Source: Vreelandella sedimenti (lineage in GTDB: Bacteria; Pseudomonadota; Gammaproteobacteria; Pseudomonadales; Halomonadaceae). Taken from it: a stretch of DNA of 64,000 nucleotides. Shown here piece after piece: positions 26,417-35,143 of this stretch (its first letter is position 1; every line of letters starts with the position of its first letter). The position numbers and the translations under genes were made by a program. The stretch is from positions 62,001 through 126,000 of the forward strand of contig NZ_JACCGK010000008.1 of the NCBI RefSeq assembly GCF_013416325.1. Direction: 5' to 3'. The notes under the pieces are model-generated. The model did not search any database and was not told where the DNA came from. It was given only the letters and a program-made list of their open reading frames with translations.

Positions 26417-26851
26417 TTAACGCAATACGTCTACCAATACATCCACCACGATGCGCGTAGCGGCTTCAATTAGCACCACATCGGCACCAACACGCTCCCA
26501 CTCATAGCCTGGGTAGCGCGGCAATTGAGATGCTAACTGGCCGTCAAAACGCTTGGCGATACCTGGGGGCAAAGGTTTGCCACGCTCAAGATTACGCTGA
26601 ATACCTGGCGGTAGCGATTCAGCTCGTGGTGCGTCATGCCGGCGTAGCAGTTGGCGTAGCTCACGTTCGTTAATACGTGGCAAATCAACCCGCTCATCGC
26701 GGGAGTGGCTAGGTCGATTAGATTCATGCTGCTGGTGCTGGCCCTTATCACGGGCACCGTGGGCCGGGGCATGGTCAGGCTGAGCAAAGGCTGCGCTATT
26801 AACTAGCAATGCGCCAAGCGCGCTTATGGCAATCAATTTGATGGGCTTCAC
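26417..26851 (-). CDS. CigR/RcnB-family periplasmic protein
   Basis: This 144-aa protein has a signal peptide (MKPIKLIAISALGALLVNSAAFA). A His/Arg-rich low-complexity region (about 27-55) precedes the family motif LPPGIQRNLERGKPLPPGIAKR (about 80-101) and YPGYEWERVGADVVLIEAATRIVVDVL. This matches the Salmonella CigR-like anti-virulence regulator family within the RcnB group. It is probably periplasmic or inner-membrane associated; its role here is unknown. Confidence 0.85.
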   Translation of the reverse strand: MKPIKLIAISALGALLVNSAAFAQPDHAPAHGARDKGQHQQHESNRPSHSRDERVDLPRINERELRQLLRRHDAPRAESLPPGIQRNLERGKPLPPGIAKRFDGQLASQLPRYPGYEWERVGADVVLIEAATRIVVDVLVDVLR

Positions 26852-26965
26852 TGTAAGCTCCTCGCTTAAGGTCAGTGCTAGGAGTGTACTGGATGAATAA
26901 GCACGAAGTGTGGAATTAAAAAGGAGCCGAAGACCCCTTACAAAATAAATATATATAAGCGAATA

Positions 26966-27466
26966 TCAGTCACGGCAGCTTGCAGGCAAGAAACGCGTAG
27001 GAATAGCATTAGACGCAGCGGGGCGGCACACCCACTCTACAGATCCACTATTATTATCGTTATCTTCATTTACTTTAGGCTCGAAAACTAGCCGCGTGCC
27101 AACTAAAGCATCTACAACACCTTCACTATTCATAGTCACTACGATTCCACCGCCTTGCCCATCTAACGTTTTTACATTCACACTATTTACATAGCTTCCT
27201 TGGATTTGATCGGCAGCAGACAAACCAGCTTCATCATTACCTTCAGGCCAATCACCTATTGTCATATAGTATTCAGAGACTGCTGTCTTAGCTGATGATG
27301 CAAGACTAATGGCCTCACTCACCTGAGCCCGACCCACATAGTTTTGATACTGCGGCACAGCAATAGACGCCAATACACCAATAATCGCGACGACGATCAT
27401 CAGCTCAATCAGCGTGAAACCGCCTTGGGTGGTGTTACGAGAAATTGGCTGTGCAGCATTCTGCAT
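26966..27466 (-). CDS. pilA: Type IV pilin (PilA-like major pilin)
   Basis: This 166-aa prepilin has a 16-residue leader, then GFTLIELMIVVAIIGVLASIAV, with PilD cleavage after Gly and Glu at +5. The C-terminus has the two-Cys D-loop (VCRPAASNAIPTRFLPASC). The RBS AGGAG lies 8 nt before the ATG. It is divergent from pilBCD, as in Pseudomonas. The product is assembled by PilB/PilC after cleavage and methylation by PilD. Confidence 0.95.
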   Translation of the reverse strand: MQNAAQPISRNTTQGGFTLIELMIVVAIIGVLASIAVPQYQNYVGRAQVSEAISLASSAKTAVSEYYMTIGDWPEGNDEAGLSAADQIQGSYVNSVNVKTLDGQGGGIVVTMNSEGVVDALVGTRLVFEPKVNEDNDNNSGSVEWVCRPAASNAIPTRFLPASCRD

Positions 27467-27497
27467 GAAGGCATCTCCTGTGGGGTGAAGGAAAAGC

Positions 27498-27526
27498 CTT
27501 TTTAAGGATCATAAATCCTTAAAAAG
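27498..27526. promoter_or_regulatory. Perfect 12-bp inverted repeat in the pilA 5' region
   Basis: CTTTTTAAGGAT and ATCCTTAAAAAG flank a 5-nt centre. It lies 31 nt before the pilA ATG on the transcribed side. It may form an RNA hairpin in the pilA leader or be an operator. No T-tract follows in the pilA direction, so a terminator is less likely. Confidence 0.6.
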
Positions 27527-27713
27527 AATTAAGAATCATTGAAAGTAAACTAGCTTACATGATCTAATTTTACAACGAATTCTATTAACATTACCGGCTT
27601 AGCTGACTACCACTTGAACTACGTCGACGTGAAAGGATTAGTCATTTCATCCCTGTTAACGCTAGTTAATGGTACGAGTAACACGCTTATATCGATGTAA
27701 AACAGGTTTTTTG

Positions 27714-29471
27714 ATGAGCCAGCCCCCCTTTGAGTCGACTTTAAGCCACACCTCCGCACGTGGTGACCTGCGCGGCATTTCCCTGCGCTTGGTCAAGCAC
27801 GGCTTGCTGACCGACGCCCAGGCAGCAGCAGCGGAAACAACCGCGTCTGACTTGGAAATATCGTTACTTCAGCATGTGATCGAAAGCGGCTTGGTCGACC
27901 CTAACAAAGCCACACTGGCGGCTGGCTGGGAGTATGGGCTTCCAGTCATTAACCTGGAGGCGGTGCGGCTTACCTCACTGCCCCTCGCTGCAGACTATCC
28001 TGTCAAAGTACTGCAGAGCCTTAACGTTTTGCCATTAGTGCGCCACGGTCATCGCCTCACGGTGGCGGTGCCCTACCCCGCCACATTGACGCAACTAGAT
28101 GAATTGCAGTTTGCAACAGGCCTGAGCATTGAAGGCATCCTCGCGCCCGTTGATCAAATCAGTGTCGCTCTCAATAGCTACCTTGCTCAAAACGGGCGCG
28201 GCATGCTGGATGAGCTGGACGATATTGACGATGTGGTCAGCTCGCTGAGCATTATGCAGAACAACGGCGGTAACGACGTACCGCTGGAAGAGTCTTCCCA
28301 AAATAGCGAAGATGCACCCATCGTTAAATTTGTGAACAAAATTCTGCTAGATGCTATCCGCCGAGGCGCCTCCGATATCCATTTCGAACCTTACGAAGCG
28401 CTTTACCGAGTACGCTTTCGGGTTGATGGAATGCTCATAGAAGTGGCACGGCCGCCATTCGCCATGCGCAATCGTATCGCGGCCCGGCTAAAAATCATGG
28501 CCCGCCTTGATATTTCCGAGCGCCGCCTACCTCAGGATGGCTCGATAAAACTCAAGCTTTCGCGCACCCGCTCCCTCGAGTTCCGGGTTAATTCGCTGCC
28601 TACTGTCTATGGTGAAAAGTTGGTGCTGCGAATATTAGACCCTACCGCAGTACAGCTAGGTATTGAGCAACTTGGATTTACCGACGAACAACGGCGCCAT
28701 TATGAGCACGCTTTAAAACAACCCCAAGGCATGATTCTAGTAACCGGCCCTACCGGTAGTGGTAAAACCGTTTCGCTGTATACCGGCATTAATATTCTTA
28801 ATAAAGTGGAACGTAATATTTGCACCGCCGAAGATCCGGTTGAAATCAAAGTCGCCGGTATCAATCAGGTGAACGTATTACCTAAGATCGGCCTCGATTT
28901 TGCCAGTGCGTTAAGGGCGTTTTTGCGCCAAGACCCCGATGTGGTCATGGTGGGCGAGATTCGTGACCTTGAAACAGCCGAAATTGCCGTCAAAGCGGCT
29001 CAGACAGGCCACTTGGTACTTTCCACGGTGCATACCAACTCGGCAGCTGAGACACTGACTCGACTGGCTAATATGGGCGTCTCTTCGTTTAATATCGCCA
29101 GCGCCGTTAGCTTGATTGTTGCCCAACGGCTGGCTCGCAAACTATGCACACACTGCAAAGAGCCCATTGACATTCCCCACGAGGCGCTGCGCAAAGAAGG
29201 CTTTAGTAGCGAAGACATCCATCAGGCAACGATCTACAAACCGGTGGGTTGCAAGCACTGTACCCACGGTTATAAAGGTCGAATTGGCATTTATGAGGTA
29301 GTGCCGATCACCGAAGCGATGCGTCAACTAATTATGCGTGATGCCAATGCCTTAGATATTGATCAACAGGTGCGCAAGGAGGGCTATCCAAGCCTTCACC
29401 GCAGTGGGTTATTGAAAGTCATGCAGGGTATTACCAGCCTGGAAGAGGTTAACCGAGTGAGCAAGGAGTAA
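27714..29471 (+). CDS. pilB: Type IV pilus assembly ATPase PilB
   Basis: From the ATG at 27714 the protein is 585 aa, normal for PilB. An ATG 15 codons upstream is possible but has no RBS. It has an N-terminal MshEN-type domain (about 20-150) and an ATPase core with VTGPTGSGKTVSLYTGIN (Walker A), the Asp box and DPDVVMVGEIRDLETAEIAVKAAQTGHLVLSTVHT. A tetracysteine zinc site (CTHCKE and CKHC) closes the core. It powers pilus extension. Three nt separate it from pilC. Confidence 0.95.
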   Translation: MSQPPFESTLSHTSARGDLRGISLRLVKHGLLTDAQAAAAETTASDLEISLLQHVIESGLVDPNKATLAAGWEYGLPVINLEAVRLTSLPLAADYPVKVLQSLNVLPLVRHGHRLTVAVPYPATLTQLDELQFATGLSIEGILAPVDQISVALNSYLAQNGRGMLDELDDIDDVVSSLSIMQNNGGNDVPLEESSQNSEDAPIVKFVNKILLDAIRRGASDIHFEPYEALYRVRFRVDGMLIEVARPPFAMRNRIAARLKIMARLDISERRLPQDGSIKLKLSRTRSLEFRVNSLPTVYGEKLVLRILDPTAVQLGIEQLGFTDEQRRHYEHALKQPQGMILVTGPTGSGKTVSLYTGINILNKVERNICTAEDPVEIKVAGINQVNVLPKIGLDFASALRAFLRQDPDVVMVGEIRDLETAEIAVKAAQTGHLVLSTVHTNSAAETLTRLANMGVSSFNIASAVSLIVAQRLARKLCTHCKEPIDIPHEALRKEGFSSEDIHQATIYKPVGCKHCTHGYKGRIGIYEVVPITEAMRQLIMRDANALDIDQQVRKEGYPSLHRSGLLKVMQGITSLEEVNRVSKE

Positions 29472-29474
29472 GGC

Positions 29475-30707
29475 ATGGCTAAAACGGCACGTCGACGCCA
29501 AACGCCCACCATCAAGCTAGCGCGCTGGAAATGGATCGGTAAAGGCCCTCAGGATAGAGCACTAAGCGGTGAGATGATTGGCCGCAGTAAAGCCGAAGTA
29601 GCCGCTGAACTCACCAAGCAAAATATCGTTATCCGCCGGATTAGTAAAAAAGCCAACCTAGGCGGCAACGGCCGAATTAACCCCAACGACGTTATGGTCT
29701 TTGCGCGCCAGATGGCCACAATGGTTCGCGCCGGTATCCCCATGCTACAGGCGGTTCAAGTGGTGGCAGAGAGCCTAAAAAAACCTGCTATGGTTGCCCT
29801 AATGCAACAGATGATAAGCGATGTATCATCGGGCTCCAGCTTCTCTGATGCATTGAACCGTCACCCCAAACACTTTGATCGCCTGTTTGTTAACCTAGTC
29901 AGCGCTGGCGAGCAGTCAGGTGCGCTGGATCAAATGCTTGATCGTCTTGCGACCTATAAGGAAAAGGTTGAGTCGCTGAAAGCGCGAGTAAAAAAAGCGC
30001 TTTGGTACCCCACCACCGTTATGACGATCGGCATTGCAGTAACCATGCTGCTGTTGATTAAAGTAGTGCCTGAATTTGAAAGCATGTTCCAGAGCTTTGG
30101 CGCTGAACTTCCAGCACTGACCCAGTTGACCGTGAATTTATCCGAGCTTGCCCAGCGTTATTGGCTAGAGGCACTCGGCGCAGCGATTGTCGCCATGCTC
30201 CTGCTCAAAATAAGCATTCAGCGCTCGCCTAATGTCGCCTACCGCATGCACGCACTGCTGCTTCGGCTACCGGTCATTGGCGACATCGTGCATAAATCCG
30301 CGATCGCGCGCTTTTCTCGCACGTTAGCGACGACCTTTGCCTCCGGTGTACCGCTCGTAGAAGGCTTAGATACCGCCGCCGGTGCCACTGGCAATAAAGT
30401 GTACGAACGCGCGGTGGTACAAACGCGCCAGGACGTAGCCACCGGGCAACAGCTACACTTCGCCATGCGGATGACCAACCGCTTTCCCCCTTTGGCAATC
30501 CAAATGGTTAGTATCGGTGAAGAAGCGGGGTCGCTGGATGCCATGCTTAATCGTGTTGCCGATTACTACGAAGAAGAAGTCGACAATAAGGTCGATGCTC
30601 TTACCTCGCTCATGGAGCCGGTGATTATTGTAGTACTGGGCGTGCTCGTTGGCGGTGTGGTTGTCTCTATGTACTTACCCATCTTCAACTTGGGCGCAGC
30701 CCTCTAA
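29475..30707 (+). CDS. pilC: Type IV pilus inner-membrane platform protein PilC
   Basis: This 410-aa protein has two T2SF/GspF domains (about 75-200 and 280-400), each followed by strong membrane segments, and the expected FARQMATMVRAGIPMLQ and FSRTLATTFASGVPLVEGLD motifs. It is the platform that couples PilB to pilin insertion. It is co-transcribed with pilB. Confidence 0.95.
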   Translation: MAKTARRRQTPTIKLARWKWIGKGPQDRALSGEMIGRSKAEVAAELTKQNIVIRRISKKANLGGNGRINPNDVMVFARQMATMVRAGIPMLQAVQVVAESLKKPAMVALMQQMISDVSSGSSFSDALNRHPKHFDRLFVNLVSAGEQSGALDQMLDRLATYKEKVESLKARVKKALWYPTTVMTIGIAVTMLLLIKVVPEFESMFQSFGAELPALTQLTVNLSELAQRYWLEALGAAIVAMLLLKISIQRSPNVAYRMHALLLRLPVIGDIVHKSAIARFSRTLATTFASGVPLVEGLDTAAGATGNKVYERAVVQTRQDVATGQQLHFAMRMTNRFPPLAIQMVSIGEEAGSLDAMLNRVADYYEEEVDNKVDALTSLMEPVIIVVLGVLVGGVVVSMYLPIFNLGAAL

Positions 30708-30755
30708 GCACCAAATGCTTAAAAAACGCTAATTTCTAGAAACCTAAGGAGTTCC

Positions 30756-31601
30756 ATGCATCACCCTCCGTTTATCCTGTGGTTAATCGTTTTATTGATT
30801 GGGCTATGCCTGGGCAGTTTTCTAAATGTGGTGATTACGCGCCTGCCGGTGATGCTGATGCGTGGCTGGCGTAATGAAGCCCGCGAAGCACTTGAGCTTA
30901 GCGCTGAACACTCACCACGCTTTAATTTGGCCACACCAGGCTCTATGTGTCCACGCTGTGAAGCCCCCATTGCATGGCACGACAACCTGCCACTGATTGG
31001 CTGGATAAAGCGCCGTGGCCGCTGCGCTGAGTGCCAAATGCCGATTAGCGTTCAATATCCTCTGGTAGAAGTAGCCGGTGGCTTACTGGCCATGGCGGTG
31101 CTAGCGCTCCACGGGCTTACGGCAGAATCAGTCTTCGTTTACGGGGTCTGTCTGATGCTGTTAGTGCTCGCCGTGATCGACTTTCGCACCCAGCTTCTCC
31201 CCGACATCATCACCCTCCCCTTGCTTTGGGCAGGGTTACTGTTTCAGCTCCTCTTCCAGCCACTGATGCTGCCAAGTGCCGTTATCGGCGCAATGGTAGG
31301 CTATCTTTCACTGTGGAGCTTTTATTGGCTATTCAAACTGGCCACCGGCAAAGAGGGTATGGGCTATGGCGACTTTAAGCTGCTAGCAGCGCTAGGCGCC
31401 TGGCTGGGTTGGAGTTTTTTACCGCTAATGTTGATACTTTCCGCAGGGCTTGGGGCTATTGTCGGGCTAGTTGCCCAGGCCTACTCACCTAACCTACGCG
31501 GCACACCGTTTCCCTTCGGCCCTTTTCTCGCCCTCGCCGGCTGGGTGGCGTTGTTAGTCGGTGATGAAATAATGGCAATGTATCTCAACCTGCTTATGTA
31601 A
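30756..31601 (+). CDS. pilD: Prepilin peptidase / N-methyltransferase PilD
   Basis: This 281-aa integral membrane protein has the N-terminal domain with two CxxC pairs (CPRCEAPIAWHDNLPLIGW; CAECQMPIS). The peptidase core contains VIDFRTQLLPD and GMGYGDFKLLA (the two catalytic Asp). It cleaves and methylates prepilins. The RBS AAGGAG lies 6 nt before the ATG. It follows pilC by 48 bp. Confidence 0.95.
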   Translation: MHHPPFILWLIVLLIGLCLGSFLNVVITRLPVMLMRGWRNEAREALELSAEHSPRFNLATPGSMCPRCEAPIAWHDNLPLIGWIKRRGRCAECQMPISVQYPLVEVAGGLLAMAVLALHGLTAESVFVYGVCLMLLVLAVIDFRTQLLPDIITLPLLWAGLLFQLLFQPLMLPSAVIGAMVGYLSLWSFYWLFKLATGKEGMGYGDFKLLAALGAWLGWSFLPLMLILSAGLGAIVGLVAQAYSPNLRGTPFPFGPFLALAGWVALLVGDEIMAMYLNLLM

Positions 31602-31602
31602 A

Positions 31603-31665
31603 ATTGAGCCATGTGAACTTTGGCCATGTGAAACGTGGCCCTATAAACTTTAGCTATATGAGGCA
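31603..31665 (+). repeat. Imperfect tandem repeats in the pilD-coaE gap
   Basis: About four degenerate copies of a roughly 15-nt unit (GCCATGTGAACTTTG, GCCATGTGAAACGTG, CCTATAAACTTTA, GCTATATGAGG) fill the short gap and end in the coaE RBS region. They extend the coaE frame upstream without stops, which gives a false longer start. Confidence 0.5.
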
Positions 31666-31669
31666 GCAG

Positions 31670-32272
31670 ATGATTATTGGATTAACGGGTGGCATTGGAT
31701 CGGGAAAATCGACCGTCGCTCGCGCCTTTGAAACGCTTGGCGCTGCCTGGGTCGATGCCGATGATGTCGCCAGGGAAATAGTCTTACCTGAAGAACCGGC
31801 GCTGCTAGCCATTAGAAATCGTTTCGGTGATCAGGTCATGCACCAGGATGGCACGCTTAATCGCGCCGCCCTGCGCGAGATTATTTTTAACGATCCAGAA
31901 CAACGCCAGTGGCTAGAATCCATCACACACCCCAAAATAAGGGAGCGGCTAATGCAGCATTTAGAGCGGCTCAAAGCCCAGGGAGCGCCTTATGTGCTGC
32001 TTGTGTCACCGTTACTGTTTGAGTCGGGTCAAAACACGCTAGTAAACCGCGCGGTGGTTGTCGATGTGCCCCACGCGCTACAATTATCGAGAACCCAACA
32101 GCGTGATGGGGTGAGTGAAAGCCAGGTGCGTGCTATTCTCGCCGCCCAACTTTCCCGCGAACAACGGCTAGCAAAAGCAGATGACGTGATAGATAACAGC
32201 GGTGACCACGCCAGCATGATGGAACAAGTGGCACGGCTTGATGAACGCTACCGTCGACAGCTTAACTACTGA
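31670..32272 (+). CDS. coaE: Dephospho-CoA kinase
   Basis: From the ATG at 31670 the protein is 200 aa and begins MIIGLTGGIGSGKSTVARAF (P-loop), as CoaE usually does. A longer frame from 31604 only adds repeat-encoded residues. WVDADDVAREIV and LLFESG are family motifs. It phosphorylates dephospho-CoA in the last step of CoA synthesis. The pilD-coaE-yacG order is a common gammaproteobacterial arrangement. Confidence 0.95.
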   Translation: MIIGLTGGIGSGKSTVARAFETLGAAWVDADDVAREIVLPEEPALLAIRNRFGDQVMHQDGTLNRAALREIIFNDPEQRQWLESITHPKIRERLMQHLERLKAQGAPYVLLVSPLLFESGQNTLVNRAVVVDVPHALQLSRTQQRDGVSESQVRAILAAQLSREQRLAKADDVIDNSGDHASMMEQVARLDERYRRQLNY

Positions 32273-32307
32273 GATATCGCACTTGTTAACGCAATTGGAG
32301 TTTTTTT

Positions 32308-32541
32308 ATGGCTCGCCCTGCAAACGATTCCCCGCTAGAAGTTAATTGCCCGCAGTGCGCTAAGCGCGTGCCCTGGTTACCAGAAAGCACTTACCGCCCT
32401 TTCTGCAGTAAGCGTTGCCAACTATTAGATTTGGGTGCCTGGGCAGATGAGTCACACCGCATATCGGGCGAATCCGCCATGGATGAGGCTGATATAGAAA
32501 CCTTACTAGCGCAAGCCGACAAAGATGCACCACTGACCTAG
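32308..32541 (+). CDS. yacG: DNA gyrase inhibitor YacG
   Basis: This 77-aa zinc protein has the C4 site [10 protein letters not shown]...[19 protein letters not shown] and an acidic tail. YacG binds GyrB and inhibits gyrase. The RBS GGAG lies 8 nt before the ATG. It is 36 bp after coaE. Confidence 0.93.
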   Translation: MARPANDSPLEVNCPQCAKRVPWLPESTYRPFCSKRCQLLDLGAWADESHRISGESAMDEADIETLLAQADKDAPLT

Positions 32542-32580
32542 CTTTTACTAAAACTGACTTAACGAGCACTGACACTGACT

Positions 32581-33468
32581 ATGGCCGAGATAAACGCTAA
32601 CTCATCATCGCCTTCGGCCTATCATCTGCTGCTTCAACTGGAGCAGCAGTTTGATCATCTAATTGCAACCATTGAAGCCGCCGTTTCACTATACGAACAG
32701 CAACTACCGGCAACTTGGCTCTTTCATCAAACGACGCCGTCTAGCGATTGGTTGCGTAAAGCCCTGTTCGATATGTGGCATGAGCAGGATCAAGATGGCC
32801 GTGAAACTCGCAACTATATTGCCGTAGTAGCCGCTAATGACGAGCTACTAATGGCAATAGACACTGTAAATCAAGCCAAAGTCAGTTTTAGTGACCAACT
32901 ACAACATATCAAACAGGCATTTCCCCAAACACTTAGCGATGCAAAAAGTCGCTTACCGCAACGCCACCCTCACGTTGATGAAGTGTTACGACGCAATGGG
33001 CTTGCCCGTTTACATCTTAAACAGAGCTGGCGGCAGCTACCTATCGCACAAGCGCCTGTCTCACGCATTCGCTTTGCTTGGTACAGTAGCGGTCGCTCTA
33101 TTAAACGCCTGTCGGTGCAAGAAGCTGAACATAAGCTTTTGCAGCTTGATACTGACGCACCGCATATTCGTATCCAGCTACGCAAGCTAGCCGGTATCCC
33201 AAGCGGCGAAGTGCTTGCCCAGGTACAAACTCAGGCCCCGCTGATGCGGGCAAACCTGTTTTTTACCGAACCACTCGACGATGGGCATACACGACGGGCA
33301 CTAAATGCCGCCATGCCTATTTTTGTGCCTGACAATAACCAGCGGCTGCCCCACATTAACCTGCCTACGCCAGAGCCTCCTATTACCCGCACACGGGCAA
33401 GGCGACGCGATGAGAAACTAGAGCAGGATGTATTTCTAACGAGTTTGAGGGTTTATCGCTACCGTTAG
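32581..33468 (+). CDS. Tus-like DNA replication terminus site-binding protein
   Basis: This 295-aa protein is probably a distant Tus homologue. Residues 139-190 (NGLARLHLKQSWRQLPI then SRIRFAWYSSGRSIKRLS) align by eye with the Tus core that reads LITLNAYRTLTVL then ATLRFGWANKHIIKNLH. The overall length (Tus is 309 aa) and the basic character fit. Tus blocks replication forks at Ter sites from one direction. It lies 40 bp after yacG, so it may be co-transcribed. Ter sites for this organism are not known to me. Confidence 0.65.
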   Translation: MAEINANSSSPSAYHLLLQLEQQFDHLIATIEAAVSLYEQQLPATWLFHQTTPSSDWLRKALFDMWHEQDQDGRETRNYIAVVAANDELLMAIDTVNQAKVSFSDQLQHIKQAFPQTLSDAKSRLPQRHPHVDEVLRRNGLARLHLKQSWRQLPIAQAPVSRIRFAWYSSGRSIKRLSVQEAEHKLLQLDTDAPHIRIQLRKLAGIPSGEVLAQVQTQAPLMRANLFFTEPLDDGHTRRALNAAMPIFVPDNNQRLPHINLPTPEPPITRTRARRRDEKLEQDVFLTSLRVYRYR

Positions 33469-33491
33469 CATAAAGGCACCTGTAAAGGCTT

Positions 33492-33851
33492 CTACGGTGT
33501 TTTGGAGGTGCTAGCTGCAGGCACTACATCCTGCTGCCACACCCCATAGCCAAGCAGCGCTTCGATCAGCTCGGCCAGGTCGTAATGATCCACACCATAC
33601 TCGCTCAACAAAGCTTCAAAGCGCTGTTTAAAAATACGCTCCCGCTCTTGTTGCTGTTCCTCCTGCTGGCTTTCTAAATCTTCTTGCTCTAATGCCGCAA
33701 GCGAGCGTACCGGCGGGCCTGTCGGTATATCGAAACCGCTCTCTGGGTCATCTAATTGACGTAAAGCCTGCGCAAAGGCATCGTCTAATTCACGAAATTT
33801 ACGCAGCTTTTCACGCTCATCTACCGGCTTTTGAACCTTTTGATATTTCAT
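33492..33851 (-). CDS. Small coiled-coil protein resembling the MvaT oligomerisation domain
   Basis: From MKYQKVQKP (33851) the protein is 119 aa. An upstream ATG (33926) adds 25 residues with no conserved features. The centre is a Glu/Gln-rich coiled coil (about 54-78). It runs into FKQRFEALLSEYG (74-86), which resembles FKAKLEALMTEFG (36-48) of the MvaT protein encoded 1.3 kb away. The C-terminal DNA-binding part of MvaT (RGGNHKGLRSWK) is absent. It could be an MvaT-interacting modulator or simply an unrelated coiled-coil protein. Confidence 0.6.
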   Translation of the reverse strand: MKYQKVQKPVDEREKLRKFRELDDAFAQALRQLDDPESGFDIPTGPPVRSLAALEQEDLESQQEEQQQERERIFKQRFEALLSEYGVDHYDLAELIEALLGYGVWQQDVVPAASTSKTP

Positions 33852-34224
33852 CGATGTTTCATTTACACCTTGCTTGAAATGGTCGATATGACTGCCAATG
33901 TCGCTTTTTTGGCAAAAACTGTGCACAAACGCGTAAAGCTAACGAGCAAACTTGCCTTTGCCACCCAATTACCAGCATAAAGGCATCACCATTAGGTATA
34001 TGAGGGTAACCCACACATTTATCAAACACGTCACAGTCAGCGACAACGCATTAATTGATGCCTCGCATCAACATTACCCACAAGTAGCCTGAATAGAGAT
34101 TCCACTCTCATCAGTAGGCTGAACTTTTTCCTTTCAGCTAGGTTACCAACACTAACGCACTGGGAGAGTGCATTACAGGCCAGATAAGCACGACCTGTAT
34201 GATTCACGCATTAGAGGCCAGATA
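33852..34224. other. Divergent intergenic region with a direct repeat
   Basis: The region lies between divergent genes and probably holds both promoters. AGGCCAGATAA occurs twice (34177-34187 and 34215-34225), 38 bp apart. The second copy covers the RBS and first base of the AraC-type gene. No other structure was seen. Confidence 0.45.
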
Positions 34225-35055
34225 ATGTTCAACGCGATGACACGAGCTGAGATCTGGCTGCAGGACACACTTGATAAGCCACTCGGTATTGAAGACCTTG
34301 CAAATCACATAGGGTATTCATCTTCCCAAGTTCGGCGCCAATTTCGCCAAAGCTTTGACATCTCACCTAGCGCCTACCGTGAAATAAGGCGATTGGAGCG
34401 CGCAGCGGTGTTGCTAGGGCTTACTCCTCTCAATATAGCGCAAATTGCGATACGTTGCGGGTACCATAACCACTCGTCGTTTTCCCGGGCATTTCAACGT
34501 CGCTATCAGTTGAGTCCGCGCAGTTTTCGACAAGCCCTGAAAACCGCACTCATTCAACCAAAACCGCATCCTGTTTTTAACACGCGCATCGAAAAAAGCA
34601 ATGACCGCCAAATGATCCTAATGCGCCTCTACAAAGCTCCCAAGCATATTAAGGGGCTAGGGGATGCCAGCTATCATAATAAGCAGCTAGCGTGCTTACA
34701 GGCGCGCCTGAGACTATCAACGACCATCATTGCACTGCCCGACATACTCGCAGATAAGGTTAATGTACTTAATCGTAAATCTTTTCATTCATACCGTACC
34801 GACTTTGGTCTTTACCTATCGGATACGGACAATGCACAAGACATTGCGTTACCAGTGCCCTACCGGCGGGTCGACATTCCCCCCCATCACTACGCGAGCA
34901 CGTGCTTTGACGACTTAGCTGATCTAAATAGCGCTTTGATGCATGCCATCATGTATCTACTTCACAAGCAAAACGCCTGTCACGTTAGCGGCCACCCTCC
35001 GCAGGTATTATGGAAAGCGAACCATTTAGAACTTCGCATCCCCTTAATAGCCTAG
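34225..35055 (+). CDS. AraC-family regulator with C-terminal GyrI-like domain
   Basis: The start is placed at ATG 34225 (MFNAMTRAEIWLQ), with GAGG 7 nt upstream; a GTG at 34168 is less likely. The 276-aa product has an N-terminal double-HTH AraC domain (about 5-105; LANHIGYSSSQVRRQFRQ, IAIRCGYHNHSSFSRAFQRRY). A GyrI/Rob-type effector domain follows (about 130-276). This N-HTH plus C-GyrI layout is that of Rob and similar regulators, which sense small hydrophobic ligands. Its target genes are unknown. Confidence 0.85.
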   Translation: MFNAMTRAEIWLQDTLDKPLGIEDLANHIGYSSSQVRRQFRQSFDISPSAYREIRRLERAAVLLGLTPLNIAQIAIRCGYHNHSSFSRAFQRRYQLSPRSFRQALKTALIQPKPHPVFNTRIEKSNDRQMILMRLYKAPKHIKGLGDASYHNKQLACLQARLRLSTTIIALPDILADKVNVLNRKSFHSYRTDFGLYLSDTDNAQDIALPVPYRRVDIPPHHYASTCFDDLADLNSALMHAIMYLLHKQNACHVSGHPPQVLWKANHLELRIPLIA

Positions 35056-35103
35056 CAGTGATGATCACGTCTTAGCGATATAGCTGAACACAGGGCAATA
35101 AAA

Positions 35104-35133
35104 AACCGGCATTTCTGTACAGAAATGCCGGTT
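35104..35133. terminator. Bidirectional terminator between the AraC-type gene and mvaT
   Basis: AACCGGCATTTCTG and CAGAAATGCCGGTT are perfect 14-bp arms around TA. On the minus strand (mvaT direction) the hairpin is followed by a T-rich TTTTTATTG run. On the plus strand it is followed by GTTAAC. It lies between convergent genes. Confidence 0.88.
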
Positions 35134-35143
35134 GTTAACTAAC

